Positions 24,842 to 35,630 of a DNA stretch of 64,000 nucleotides are shown here, in pieces (within the stretch, counting starts at the first letter, position 1; each line of letters opens with the position of its first letter). Below the pieces are notes generated by a model. That model was given only the letters and a program-made list of their open reading frames with translations. It searched no databases and was not told where the DNA came from. Origin of the DNA: CBDBZL01 sp965213545 (GTDB lineage Bacteria; Pseudomonadota; Alphaproteobacteria; Sphingomonadales; Sphingomonadaceae). A program made the translations under genes and the position numbers. Location: positions 744,001-808,000 of the forward strand of contig CBDBZL010000002.1 of assembly GCA_965213545.1 (NCBI GenBank). Direction: 5' to 3'.

Positions 24842-27152
24842 CCCGCATTCCCCCCGAATCGCCGTGAACGGCCTGGGTGAGCCCTATCATCGAAATATGA
24901 CCAAGTTGGAAAGCAAGGATCGATTCGGCTCCACAGTTGGCGTTAGCACCACGCGGGTTGATGCCGTCACGGCAGCGTCCGGTGGCGATCTCAGCCAGCA
25001 CCGCCCCCCGGTCGTTGGCACCGAAGAACCAGTTCCACGCCGCCAACGCATGTCGCCGCCAACGCTCGTTGCCCGAAATGCGGAAGGCGCAGGCACATGC
25101 CTCGATCGCCGCCTGGGCTTCGAGCGGCTGCTGGTCGAACGGGAGATGGGCATGGTCATGACCAAAGCTCTCGCACCCGATGGGCCGAAACCGGCCGGTC
25201 GCAGAAATCTGCTGCCGAGCGATCCAATCGAGCGTCTCGAGCCCGGCGGTGATGAACCGCTGTTCGCCGAGCACTTCGCCGGCCTCGATCAGCGCCTGCG
25301 AAAGCCGCGGATTGTCGTAACCCAGCACCGCCTCGAACCAAGCCCAGTCGGGTCTGCGAGCACCCCCGAGCAGCCGCTCGAGGAAGTCGGCACCCTTGGC
25401 CAGCATGGTGCGCGAGGCGACGTGGTCGGGACGGGCATGAAGCGATCCCGTTGCCCCGAGCATGGCAAAGGCGATGGCGCGGGGTGAGCCAATCTCGGAT
25501 AGACGCGGCGCCGCCTGGTCGAACAGCCGCGCCGCCCAGTCCACCAGCGCCGCATCGGGCGCGTGGCGCATGGTATGGCCAAGCGCCCACAAGGCCCGCC
25601 CGTTGGAATCTTCCGAACCAGCATCCTCGCACCAGGTCCGCTCGAACCGCATGAAGTTGCGGAACACCCCCGCATCCTCGTTCCAGGCGTGCTGGACGAA
25701 CGAGGCATAGATAGCCGAACGATGCGCGCGCTCGGCATCATCGATACCGGCGGCCACGTTCATCACCATTAACGCCCGGGCGTTGTCATCGAGACAATAG
25801 CCATGACGCCGGTCGGGAATGATACCGATCGCGTGTTGCAGGATACCGGTTGCATCGCTCAGCGCGAACACCGCGTCCAGGCTGGGAGTGGCACTGATAG
25901 GGACCGATATGGCCTTTGGTGCCACGGCCTCTTCCACCAACAATGCCGATGCCTGAGCAAAACGCGGCCAGATCGTCTGGCGACCCTTGGCGTAGGCGCG
26001 GCGCTGCAACGCCTTCAGCGCCTGCCTATCGGCCAATAGCGCGTTAACCGCCGTGGCAATCGCCTCGCTGCAATTGGGCTCGATCAGCTGTCCGATACCG
26101 CCTTCAAGCAATTCGCGCGCATGCTGATAAGGCGTCGAGACCACAGCCTTGCCCAGCGCGACGGCATAGCTCAGCGTTCCGCTCGTCGACTGCTGCAACC
26201 CGGGATAGGGCGTCAGATAGATATCACAGGCCTCGAGCTGGTCGAGCAACTCGTCTGTATCGAGGAAGCGGTTGTCCCATTGGATATGATCGGCAACGCC
26301 CAGCTTGGCGGCAAGCGCCTTCAACCCATCGCGGTAAGCTTCCCCGTGCAAGGCAACGAGTTTGGGATGCGTGGCGCCGATGATGCGATAGATCGTGTGC
26401 GGATGGTCGGCGATGATCGCGGGCAGTGCGCGGATCGCCTGCTCGATCCCCTTGCCCGGGCCCAGCAGGCCGAACGTGGTCAGCACGTTGCGGCCGGTCA
26501 GGCCAAGCTGCCCCTTGAACTGCGCCTGCCTGCCGAACGGGCGATCGGGTGCGCCATGTTCGATGATGCGCAGGATTTCGTGCGGCGCGCCATAGCGCTC
26601 GGCAAGCAGGTCGCGCGCATGCCGGCTCATCACCATCACCTTGCTGGCGCGCGTAACAAGATGCGTGAGGATGGCATGCTGGCGCTCGTTCGGCTTGCCC
26701 AGCACCGTGTGCGCCGTCAGGATCAGCGGTGCCGCGAGCCTGTCGACCAAATCACTCACCGCCAGACCGTCAAGCTTGCCGAAGATGCCGTATTCGTGCT
26801 GCAGCCAGACCGCGTCCGCCCCGCTTTCATTGATCGCCTTGGCAACGCGTGCGATGCTCGAAGGGTCGTCCGGATCGATCGTGCCGGCGACATTCTCGTA
26901 GGTCACCGCACTTTCGGGTCCGTCGAGCGCATACACGTCGATGCCGACATCGGCGGCGTGAAGACCCAGTTGCTCGACGATGTCCGTAGCGAAAGTGGCG
27001 ATACCGCATTTGCGCGGCGCAAAGGTGCTGATCAGTGCGACCCGGCGTTCCGGACGAGACGAGTGCGCCTCGTATATTGTTCGAAGCCCCTTGCGCGAAA
27101 GCTGATCAGGCGTCTGCTTGTGCCGCAAGCCATGCTCGTCGAGTTGTCCCAT
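24795..27152 (-). CDS. Two-domain protein: GT4 glycosyltransferase fused to an (alpha/alpha)6-type C-terminal domain
   Basis: From ATG 27152 (AAGGG five bases upstream) the product has 785 residues; an ATG at 27233 has no such site. Residues 35-400 form a GT-B glycosyltransferase: STFAPRKCGIATFATDI, WLQHEYGIFG, FGLLGPGKGIEQAIRAL and TPYPGLQQSTSGTLSYAVA, as in GT4 enzymes that use NDP-sugars. Residues 420-785 are helical with repeated Trp, Asp and Gly (DDNARALMVMN, NGRALWALGH, EAQAAIEACACAF), resembling an (alpha/alpha)6 toroid such as GH88- or AGE-like folds. It is the first gene of the operon with GH130 and manA. The acceptor is unknown; GDP-mannose is a plausible donor (inference). Confidence 0.8.
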   Translation of the reverse strand: MGQLDEHGLRHKQTPDQLSRKGLRTIYEAHSSRPERRVALISTFAPRKCGIATFATDIVEQLGLHAADVGIDVYALDGPESAVTYENVAGTIDPDDPSSIARVAKAINESGADAVWLQHEYGIFGKLDGLAVSDLVDRLAAPLILTAHTVLGKPNERQHAILTHLVTRASKVMVMSRHARDLLAERYGAPHEILRIIEHGAPDRPFGRQAQFKGQLGLTGRNVLTTFGLLGPGKGIEQAIRALPAIIADHPHTIYRIIGATHPKLVALHGEAYRDGLKALAAKLGVADHIQWDNRFLDTDELLDQLEACDIYLTPYPGLQQSTSGTLSYAVALGKAVVSTPYQHARELLEGGIGQLIEPNCSEAIATAVNALLADRQALKALQRRAYAKGRQTIWPRFAQASALLVEEAVAPKAISVPISATPSLDAVFALSDATGILQHAIGIIPDRRHGYCLDDNARALMVMNVAAGIDDAERAHRSAIYASFVQHAWNEDAGVFRNFMRFERTWCEDAGSEDSNGRALWALGHTMRHAPDAALVDWAARLFDQAAPRLSEIGSPRAIAFAMLGATGSLHARPDHVASRTMLAKGADFLERLLGGARRPDWAWFEAVLGYDNPRLSQALIEAGEVLGEQRFITAGLETLDWIARQQISATGRFRPIGCESFGHDHAHLPFDQQPLEAQAAIEACACAFRISGNERWRRHALAAWNWFFGANDRGAVLAEIATGRCRDGINPRGANANCGAESILAFQLGHISMIGLTQAVHGDSGGMRVGQPEVRTTKFAAYP

Positions 27153-27413
27153 CGCACCCTTCGGATCAAATGATAGCGGCCAGGTTTCAGCACCGTTCCG
27201 GCCACGTTGGACGCGAAAAAGCCGCCCGATCATAATGGTTCGCGCATGATTGTGGTTCCCACCGGTAACTGCGCGTTAGGCTTTGATCAGATATGGCAAC
27301 CGATGCATCATGCTAAAACCGCATCCAGCACCTCCCTGGCCAAGCAAACGGCCGCATGGCAATCCGCTCGCCGAAGTCCCGCATCGCGATGGAATAGGGG
27401 CTATGGTGTTCGC

Positions 27414-27441
27414 TTGTCATTCACGGTGCGAAGCTTACATT
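27414..27441 (+). promoter_or_regulatory. Probable sigma-70 type promoter of ftsH
   Basis: TTGTCA (27414-27419), a 16-base spacer and TACATT (27436-27441) lie just before the ftsH ribosome binding site, giving a leader of roughly 20 bases. Confidence 0.5.
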
Positions 27442-27466
27442 GCCAGCCGAAAGGATCGGACAACTG

Positions 27467-29422
<1,956 letters not shown>

Positions 29423-29427
29423 CCCCC

Positions 29428-29463
29428 CCCGCCCGGCGGGTCAGGCCCGCCCGGCGGGTCAGG
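29428..29463. repeat. Perfect 18-bp tandem duplication downstream of ftsH
   Basis: The unit CCCGCCCGGCGGGTCAGG occurs twice back to back (29428-29445 and 29446-29463). Each copy holds the palindrome CCCGCCCGGCGGG and could form a small GC-rich hairpin just after the ftsH stop codon. No T-run follows. Confidence 0.8.
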
Positions 29464-29554
29464 ACGCCGGTGCGGCCTGATAAGGCAGCACGGTGATATC
29501 GGTGCGAATAAATGAGCCGTTCGGGCGCACCGACGTGCCTTCCGGCAAGCGCAT
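29459..29554 (-). CDS. Possible 31-residue small ORF
   Basis: An ATG at 29554-29552 opens 31 codons of protein-like composition on the minus strand (it starts MRLPEGTSVRPNGSF and ends in PAS), with its stop inside the tandem repeat. An in-frame TAA lies just upstream and no Shine-Dalgarno site precedes the ATG. It may be a small protein or a decayed 3' fragment of a lost gene. Confidence 0.25.
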   Translation of the reverse strand: MRLPEGTSVRPNGSFIRTDITVLPYQAAPAS

Positions 29555-29574
29555 GGTTTTGGGTTATCGAAGGG

Positions 29575-29599
29575 GGAACAAAGCGGGATCGCAAGCGTC
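29575..29599 (+). promoter_or_regulatory. EcfG-like general stress promoter upstream of DUF3072 gene
   Basis: GGAAC (29575-29579), a 16-base spacer and CGTC (29596-29599) match the EcfG consensus except for the last base of the -10. The element ends 23 bases before the DUF3072 start codon and overlaps nothing else. Confidence 0.6.
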
Positions 29600-29622
29600 A
29601 AGGCAATCAAAGGAGATGCGCG

Positions 29623-29856
29623 ATGACTGCACAAAAACCCCCGGCCGATCCAAAATCTGATCCGGTATCCAACGCCGAAAAGCCGGTCGAGGACTGGGTA
29701 ACCGGCGATGAGCGCATGACGGGCGCTCAAGCAAGCTATCTCAAGACGCTCAGCGAGGAAGCGGGCGATCCCGATGCGTATGATGAAGGTCTGACAAAAG
29801 CCGAAGCCTCGAACCGAATCGATGCCCTTCAGAAGGCGACCGGTCGCGGTCGTTGA
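29623..29856 (+). CDS. DUF3072 protein
   Basis: ATG 29623 follows AGGAG at 29611-29615. The 77-residue hydrophilic protein ends with the DUF3072 core: EDWVTGDERMTGAQASYLKTL, quoted here as DWVTGDERMTGAQASYLK, then LTKAEASNRIDALQ. The N-terminal 25 residues are a Pro/Lys/Asp-rich disordered tail. The function is not known; the EcfG-like promoter suggests a stress-induced small protein, in keeping with its acidic, soluble composition. It is convergent with rpoZ. Confidence 0.85.
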   Translation: MTAQKPPADPKSDPVSNAEKPVEDWVTGDERMTGAQASYLKTLSEEAGDPDAYDEGLTKAEASNRIDALQKATGRGR

Positions 29857-29964
29857 TCAAGCAAAGTTCCAGCCTGGTTGCATCAACAAGGCGAAGATCC
29901 TGAGCGCGACGCGCGGAGTAGTGCCGGATGTACAACGTAAACTACTGTCATAAACCGCGAGGTG

Positions 29965-30309
29965 TCAGCCCTCGTAGTCGCCCCCGACCGATGTGTTGCG
30001 CGCAGGCGCGGCAGCCGAAAGCCGCATCGCTTCTGCAGACTGGCTGAGCGAGCCGACCGCATCAGCCTCGTCTTCCTCGTCGGGCAGCACACGCTGCAGC
30101 GTCTGGACCAGGCTTTCGAGCAGCTGCTTGGGCTTGACGTTCTGCTCGGCAATTTCACGCAGAGCGACAACCGGGTTTTTGTCCCGGTCCCGGTCGATCG
30201 TCAGTTCCTGTCCACCCGAGATCTCTCGCGCGCGCTGGGCGGCAAGCAGGACCAAATCGAAGCGGTTGGGGATCTTGTCGACACAATCCTCGACAGTAAC
30301 GCGCGCCAT
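29965..30309 (-). CDS. rpoZ: DNA-directed RNA polymerase omega subunit
   Basis: From ATG 30309 the product has 114 residues. It begins MARVTVEDCVDKIPNRFDLV, followed by LLAAQRAREI and KNPVVALREIAE, the omega signature. Omega helps assemble beta-prime into RNA polymerase and is part of the ppGpp site. The extra upstream codons in frame are not conserved. No spoT/rel gene follows it here, unlike in many proteobacteria. Confidence 0.95.
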   Translation of the reverse strand: MARVTVEDCVDKIPNRFDLVLLAAQRAREISGGQELTIDRDRDKNPVVALREIAEQNVKPKQLLESLVQTLQRVLPDEEDEADAVGSLSQSAEAMRLSAAAPARNTSVGGDYEG

Positions 30310-30413
30310 TGGGCACTCCAATATCAGCCGGCAGATGGGGAAGCGCGGCATATGCGCGTGTCGCCCAGTAACGTCAAGGTTTCGCCCCGCCCGCCTGATG
30401 CTAGAAGCGGGCG

Positions 30414-31616
30414 ATGAAGGACGATGCTTCCGAACATGCGAAGGCGCTGAACGCAGCCACTGGCGATGGTGCGGGTCACGACCGATCGTTCGAAGTTGTC
30501 GCTGCGGGCCACCGGATCATGGTACATCCGGGCGGACCAGAGCGTCTTGCCGCGATGATCGGTCTGATCGAGAACGCGCGCGAAAGCCTGTCGCTCGTCT
30601 CCTACATCTACGCCCCGGATGATTGCGGCAGAAAGGTTCGCGATGCGTTGGTCGCAGCGGCGCGGCGCGGGGTTGCAGTGACCATTATCCTCGACGCGTT
30701 CGGATCCGAGGCCGGCGAGGAGTTCTTCGCGCCGCTCACCGCTGCGGGCGGCGTGCACCTCAGATTCAGTGCCGCTGCTTCACGCCGCTATCTCATCCGC
30801 AACCACCAAAAGATCGTGGTTGCGGACAGGGCGGAAGCAATGCTCGGCGGTTTCAATATCGCCGAGGGCTATTTCACTGCATCCGGAACAGGCGGCTGGG
30901 CCGATCTTGGGTTCATGATCGACGGACCGGTGGTGGCGCAACTGGACAACTGGTTCAAGATCATCCGCGACTGGTCGTCCCGGCCCGACGCGCAATTGCG
31001 AGCCATCCGCCGCGAGGTGAAAAGCTGGGATGCCGGCAAGCCGCCCGTCCAGTTGCTGATCGGCGGTCCCACGCGCAGTTCGGCAAGCTGGCCTGCCTGC
31101 CTCCAGCGTGACCTGGACCGGGCACACCGGCTCGATATGGTGATGGCCTATTTCTCCCCGCCACCCAAATTCGTCCGCCGGATCGGGGCGGTGGCGCGGC
31201 GTGGAATTGCGCGGCTTGTCATGGCCGGAAAGTCGGACAATTCGACCACCATCGCTGCCAGCCGTGCGTTCTACGGCCGCCTTTTGAAAAACGGCGTGGA
31301 AGTCTTCGAGTTCGCGCCGGATATGCTGCACACCAAGCTCATCGTCCTCGACGATGCCGTTTATCTGGGCAGCGGCAATCTCGATATGCGCAGCCTCTAC
31401 CTCAACCTCGAGATCATGCTGCGCATCGAAGACAGCGCTTTTGCCAGCCGAATGCGCCGCTTCATCGACCTGCAGGCCGACTTGTCGCAGGCGGTTACTC
31501 CCGCGGTCTATCGGAGCTGGAAGGGGCCGCTCGCCAAACTGCGCTGGTGGGCAAGCTGGTTCCTTGTCGCGGTGGTCGACTACACGGTGACCCGCCGGCT
31601 CAACCTGGGGATCTAA
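30414..31616 (+). CDS. Phospholipase D-family cardiolipin synthase
   Basis: The 400-residue protein contains two HKD motifs, HQKIVVAD with downstream GGFN near residue 132 and HTKLIVLD with GSGN near residue 310, which define the phospholipase D superfamily. The spacing and C-terminal hydrophobic part fit ClsB-type cardiolipin synthases that act on phosphatidylglycerol at the inner membrane. There are no N-terminal membrane helices as in ClsA. Its stop overlaps the convergent dnaB stop by four bases. A nuclease or other transphosphatidylase role remains possible. Confidence 0.85.
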   Translation: MKDDASEHAKALNAATGDGAGHDRSFEVVAAGHRIMVHPGGPERLAAMIGLIENARESLSLVSYIYAPDDCGRKVRDALVAAARRGVAVTIILDAFGSEAGEEFFAPLTAAGGVHLRFSAAASRRYLIRNHQKIVVADRAEAMLGGFNIAEGYFTASGTGGWADLGFMIDGPVVAQLDNWFKIIRDWSSRPDAQLRAIRREVKSWDAGKPPVQLLIGGPTRSSASWPACLQRDLDRAHRLDMVMAYFSPPPKFVRRIGAVARRGIARLVMAGKSDNSTTIAASRAFYGRLLKNGVEVFEFAPDMLHTKLIVLDDAVYLGSGNLDMRSLYLNLEIMLRIEDSAFASRMRRFIDLQADLSQAVTPAVYRSWKGPLAKLRWWASWFLVAVVDYTVTRRLNLGI

Positions 31617-33133
31617 TCGAAGGCTCCGGCCTGATATTCGCCCTCCGCCAGATCGGAGAAACGGGTGATCTTCGGCTCGAAGCGCAGCCGCACCTTGCCT
31701 GTCGCTCCGTGGCGCTGCTTGCCGATGATGAGCTCGGCCAATCCGTGCACCTGTTCCATCCGGTCGTACCAGGCTTGCCACTTGTCGCGCACTTCGGGCG
31801 TGTCATTGTCGGACGGGAACTTGGGTTCGCCCGCCTTTACATAATAATCCTCGCGATAGATGAACCAGACCATGTCGGCATCCTGCTCGATCGAGCCCGA
31901 TTCCCTCAGGTCCGAGAGCATCGGCCGCTTGTCCTCGCGGTTCTCGACCGCGCGGCTCAGTTGCGACAGCGCCACCACCGGCAGGTTCAATTCCTTGGCC
32001 AGCGTCTTCAAGCCGCGGCTGATCTCCGAGATTTCGTTGACCCGGTTGTCCTGCGAGCGCTTCGAACCCTGGAGCAATTGCAGGTAATCGACCACGATCA
32101 GCCCGATTTCGCGATGCTGGCGCTTCAGCCGGCGCGCGCGTGTGCGCAACGCGGAGATGGAGAGCGCAGGCGTGTCGTCGATATAAAGCGGCAGCTCGGC
32201 AAGACGCTGGCTGGCTGCCGAAAGCTGATGGAAGTCATTGCGGCTGATCTTGCCCATCCGCAGGTTTTCCGACGGGATCGCCGCCTGCTCTGCAAGAATA
32301 CGCGTAGCCAACTGATCGCTCGACATTTCCAGACTGAACATCGCCACCCCGGCCCCGACCGATTTTTCGATCCCGTCACGCTTGTCTCGCAGCCACCGCT
32401 CGGCGCAGTTGAAGGCGATGTTGGTGGCCAGCGAGCTTTTCCCCATGCCCGGCCGTCCGGCGATGATGACCAGATCCGAATCGTGCAATCCGCCGCATTT
32501 CTCGTTGATCGAGGCAAAGCCGGTGGTCTTGCCCGAAACATGGCCGCCCGAATTGATTGCCGTCTCGATCAGGCCCAGCGCCTTGCTGGTGGCGGCGCGG
32601 AAACTCTCGGCCTCGGTACCGGTCGCGGCGCCCTCGGCGACCTCGAACAGCCGCGCCTCGGCCGCCTCGATCTGCGCCATGGGCTCGACCTCGTCGGACG
32701 TATCGAGCGCGTCCTCGACCAGATCGCGCCCCACGCTGACCAGTTCGCGCAGCAGTGCCAGGTCGTAGATCTGCTGGGCGAGTTCGCGCGGCGCCAGCAA
32801 CCCCTGACCATCGGCGGTAAGCTGGGCGAGATAAGCGGTGCCGCCCAGTTCGGCGAGCGCTTCGTCGGCCTCGAAATAGGGTTTGAGCGTTACCGGCGTG
32901 ACGACCATCTGCCGATCGGCAAGCGTGCAGATCCGCTCGAAAATCCTCAAATGGACAGGAGCGAAGAAGTGTTCGGCGCGCAGTGGCACGCGCATTTCCT
33001 CGAGCAGACGGTTGTCGATCAACACCGCGCCCAAAAACGCAGCCTCGGCCTCCAGATTGGCGGGCAGCATGCGTCCGGCGTTCTCGCCTTGCGGCACAAG
33101 ATCGATGCGGGCGGGCAGGGTGCGGACGGCCAT
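31613..33133 (-). CDS. dnaB: Replicative DNA helicase DnaB
   Basis: From ATG 33133 the product has 506 residues. It has an N-terminal DnaB domain (LPANLEAEAAFLGAVLIDN), a linker, and the RecA-like C-terminal motor with Walker A GRPGMGKSS and LIVVDYLQLLQG, then a KQRHGATGKVRLRFEP end typical of DnaB. It unwinds DNA at the fork with DnaG. No intein is present. Upstream codons in frame are unconserved. The start region shares about 120 bases with the divergent UPF0262 gene. Confidence 0.96.
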   Translation of the reverse strand: MAVRTLPARIDLVPQGENAGRMLPANLEAEAAFLGAVLIDNRLLEEMRVPLRAEHFFAPVHLRIFERICTLADRQMVVTPVTLKPYFEADEALAELGGTAYLAQLTADGQGLLAPRELAQQIYDLALLRELVSVGRDLVEDALDTSDEVEPMAQIEAAEARLFEVAEGAATGTEAESFRAATSKALGLIETAINSGGHVSGKTTGFASINEKCGGLHDSDLVIIAGRPGMGKSSLATNIAFNCAERWLRDKRDGIEKSVGAGVAMFSLEMSSDQLATRILAEQAAIPSENLRMGKISRNDFHQLSAASQRLAELPLYIDDTPALSISALRTRARRLKRQHREIGLIVVDYLQLLQGSKRSQDNRVNEISEISRGLKTLAKELNLPVVALSQLSRAVENREDKRPMLSDLRESGSIEQDADMVWFIYREDYYVKAGEPKFPSDNDTPEVRDKWQAWYDRMEQVHGLAELIIGKQRHGATGKVRLRFEPKITRFSDLAEGEYQAGAFD

Positions 33134-33252
33134 GCATGCCTGATGCGCCGTCTGCCCCAAAGCATCAAGCCAACAACCTGTGCGCAAGCTGTGGACGGAC
33201 GTGCTTTTTCGCAGTTGCACAATGGCCTGGCATTTGCGAAACTGGCCGACCG

Positions 33253-33759
33253 ATGAAAGCCGCCCTTGCCTCCGCCGGCTCGCTCGACCGGATCGCCGAG
33301 ATATCGCTGGACGAGCGAACGATCCTCGCGCGCAACGAGGATGTCGAGAAAGAGCGCGAAGTGGCCTTGCGCGACCTCGTGGAGGAGAATTCGTTCCGTC
33401 CGTTAAAAGCCACCGAGCAGGGGCATGAGGGACCTTGGCGGGTCGACCTGTCGGTGATCGATGGCAAGCTGGCTTTAGCGATCATCGATGGAACCGGACG
33501 TGCCGCAGGGACGGTCGGCTTGGGATTGGCGCGGCTGAAACGGGTGGTGCGCGAATATTTCGCGATCTGCGATTCCTATTACAAGGCGCTGCGCAAGGCC
33601 TCGGCCCCCGAGCTCGAGACGCTCGACATGGCGCGGCGGGGGATCCATGATCGTGGCACGCGCCAGTTGCTCGATGCTCTCGAAGGCAAGGTCGAAACCG
33701 ATTTTGACACCGCGCGCCGTCTGTTCACGCTGATCTGCGTGCTGCACCTTAAGGGTTAG
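33253..33759 (+). CDS. UPF0262 family protein
   Basis: The 168-residue soluble protein starting MKAALASAGSLDRIAEISLDE, with RTILARNEDVEKEREVA and the C-terminal ARRGIHDRGTRQLLDAL and LFTLICVLHL, matches the alphaproteobacterial UPF0262 family of unknown function. It is divergent from dnaB and convergent with a VTT-type membrane protein gene. In other alphaproteobacteria this family often sits near histidine biosynthesis genes, which are not in this window. Confidence 0.9.
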   Translation: MKAALASAGSLDRIAEISLDERTILARNEDVEKEREVALRDLVEENSFRPLKATEQGHEGPWRVDLSVIDGKLALAIIDGTGRAAGTVGLGLARLKRVVREYFAICDSYYKALRKASAPELETLDMARRGIHDRGTRQLLDALEGKVETDFDTARRLFTLICVLHLKG

Positions 33760-33823
33760 CGGCCCTTAAAAGGTTTGCAGGTTCAAGAGAAGCGCGCCCT
33801 GCCCCGCCGCACCTACAGTGAGG

Positions 33824-34312
33824 TCAGATCGCCGAGGCCGCACCGGCGCTCAGTGCGATTGCGGGCAGGAAACCCAGCAAAGTTGCCAGGGCAAAGCTGC
33901 GATGGCCGAGCGGACTGGCGGCGCTGGCAAGGGTGACCAGCGCATGCGGCGTTCCCACCATGCGCAGCCCGGCCACATAGAAGAAACCGTAATTGGCCAA
34001 ATGCGGTGCGAAACGCTCGAGCCTGCCGGCCAACCGTCGCTCGATGGCCCCGCCAAGGCCATGTCGTGCAGCCAGGAAAAGGCCGTGGCTTCCCATCACC
34101 GCTCCCGATGCGACAACCGCAATCGCCAGCCATCCATCCAGCAACAGCCCGGCGGAAAAAGAGATCGGCACCAGCAGCCCCGGAACGCAAAGACCTATCG
34201 CGCCCGCGGTAATGACCAGCACGAGCCCCGCGATAACCGGCTCGCTGTCGATCACCGACCCAATACCGGCAAGCGCCTCGAGGATGGGCGCGGCAAGTTC
34301 AAACATGTTCAT
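33824..34312 (-). CDS. Small VTT/DedA-type membrane protein
   Basis: The 162-residue protein has about four hydrophobic segments (LVLVITAGAIGLCVPGLLVP, VVASGAVMG, YGFFYVAGLRMVG, ATLLGFLPAIAL). The pattern G-x-x-P with a re-entrant loop, an Arg after FYVAGL, and LGFLP near the end resembles the VTT (SNARE-associated/TVP38) family, whose members move lipids or support membrane potential. It is shorter than most DedA proteins, so the family call is tentative. The genes on either side belong to different strands or units. Confidence 0.6.
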   Translation of the reverse strand: MNMFELAAPILEALAGIGSVIDSEPVIAGLVLVITAGAIGLCVPGLLVPISFSAGLLLDGWLAIAVVASGAVMGSHGLFLAARHGLGGAIERRLAGRLERFAPHLANYGFFYVAGLRMVGTPHALVTLASAASPLGHRSFALATLLGFLPAIALSAGAASAI

Positions 34313-34412
34313 GCTGGCTTCTAATGTCGTACCCTCGACAATGTTTCTCGCACGTCCAAGCTAACACGGCAACACTTGTCAAAAGGTTAGAGCATATTGA
34401 AATCGCTACAGG

Positions 34413-35630
34413 TCAGTCGCGGGTCGCTACCCATTCGGCAAGTGCGCCCAGGCAATCTCGCGCAAGATGGCGGCAGCGTTCGGGACTCCAGCCTTGCGCC
34501 TTATCCGGCAGGTCGGCGTTATCCTTGAACGGCATTTCCAGCGTCATTGCACAGGCACCGAACCGTTCGGCAACCTGGTTGGTGCTTATCGACAGATTTG
34601 CCTTGCCCGGCTTGGCGGGCGGATAACCCTTGACGGTCTGAAAATCGGGTGATCGGCGCGCCAGGATCGAGCGATAGCGGGTAAACGCCCCGCCCTGTGC
34701 ATCGCTCCAGGAGGGAATACCCTCGAAACCGGCGAGGAAATTGGCTGCGATCGCCTCATCGCCATGCACGTCCATGGCAAAATCTACGCCGGTCATGTCC
34801 ATCGCATTGCGGATCGCCAGCACCTCGGGGGACCGTTCGGCGCTCGGATCGCTCCATTCCCGGTTCAGATTGACGCCCAGCGAGTTGGTCCGCAGGTGAC
34901 CAAGGACAGAGCCGTCAGGATTGCAATTGGGCACCAAATGCAACGTGCAATCGCGGCGCAGCATGCGAGCAATCGAATCGGCGGGGTCGGTCAGCAGTTC
35001 GAGCGCACCCTCCATCCACCATTCGGCCATCGTTTCACCGGGGTGCTGGCGGGCGTAGAGCCACACCTGGCAGCCCCCCTCACCAAGGACCAAACAGTCG
35101 ACCGGCCGGCCTTCATGCGTCGTGCCGAGACGCCGGTAGGACACGCCGGGCATGGCCGCAGCTTCGGATACCAGATCGTGATGGCGCTCGAGCGAGTAGG
35201 GTGCGAAATAGGCGAACCAGGCGATGTCGGACGAGGGCGTGTAGCGGATGGTCAGGGTTCCGCCCTCCGACTGCTCGTCATAGCTGGTAGCGGCGCGGTT
35301 CCATGTCGTCCGGTCTTCGCTGACGCATGCCCGGTAGTCCGACCAGCCGGCCGGGTACGCAGAGTTGGAAAGATCGCCTATTTCAAGCACCAAGTCGCGG
35401 CCTGCCGCCCCGGCGACCCGGAAGAAGAACCACTGGCGAAATTCGCTGTGACGGTCGGCGGGAATGGCAAGCCGTGCACTCGCCTGCGAAACACTCACCA
35501 CTTCTATATTCCCACCATCGAAAGCGGCGTCGACCATGATGCTCTTATCAGAGCCGGAACCGTGACCATTGGACCGGCGTGGGGGTTCTTGGAACTGTTG
35601 TGATGGAGCGGAGGCTGGTGGGTGCGTCAT
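34413..35630 (-). CDS. M14-family zinc carboxypeptidase (cytosolic carboxypeptidase-like)
   Basis: The protein has up to 405 residues. An N-terminal beta-sandwich (residues about 32-150) precedes an M14 catalytic domain: ARQHPGETMAEW holds the zinc His and Glu, VPNCNPDGSVLGHLRTN the substrate loop, LNREW the Arg, DVHGDE the third zinc His, and LEMPFKDN the catalytic Glu. This is the layout of M14 cytosolic carboxypeptidase-like enzymes that trim C-terminal residues. The first 31 residues are low in conservation, so MVDAAF at about 35537 may be the real start. It overlaps the DUF4136 gene stop by four bases and is co-transcribed with it. Confidence 0.88.
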   Translation of the reverse strand: MTHPPASAPSQQFQEPPRRSNGHGSGSDKSIMVDAAFDGGNIEVVSVSQASARLAIPADRHSEFRQWFFFRVAGAAGRDLVLEIGDLSNSAYPAGWSDYRACVSEDRTTWNRAATSYDEQSEGGTLTIRYTPSSDIAWFAYFAPYSLERHHDLVSEAAAMPGVSYRRLGTTHEGRPVDCLVLGEGGCQVWLYARQHPGETMAEWWMEGALELLTDPADSIARMLRRDCTLHLVPNCNPDGSVLGHLRTNSLGVNLNREWSDPSAERSPEVLAIRNAMDMTGVDFAMDVHGDEAIAANFLAGFEGIPSWSDAQGGAFTRYRSILARRSPDFQTVKGYPPAKPGKANLSISTNQVAERFGACAMTLEMPFKDNADLPDKAQGWSPERCRHLARDCLGALAEWVATRD

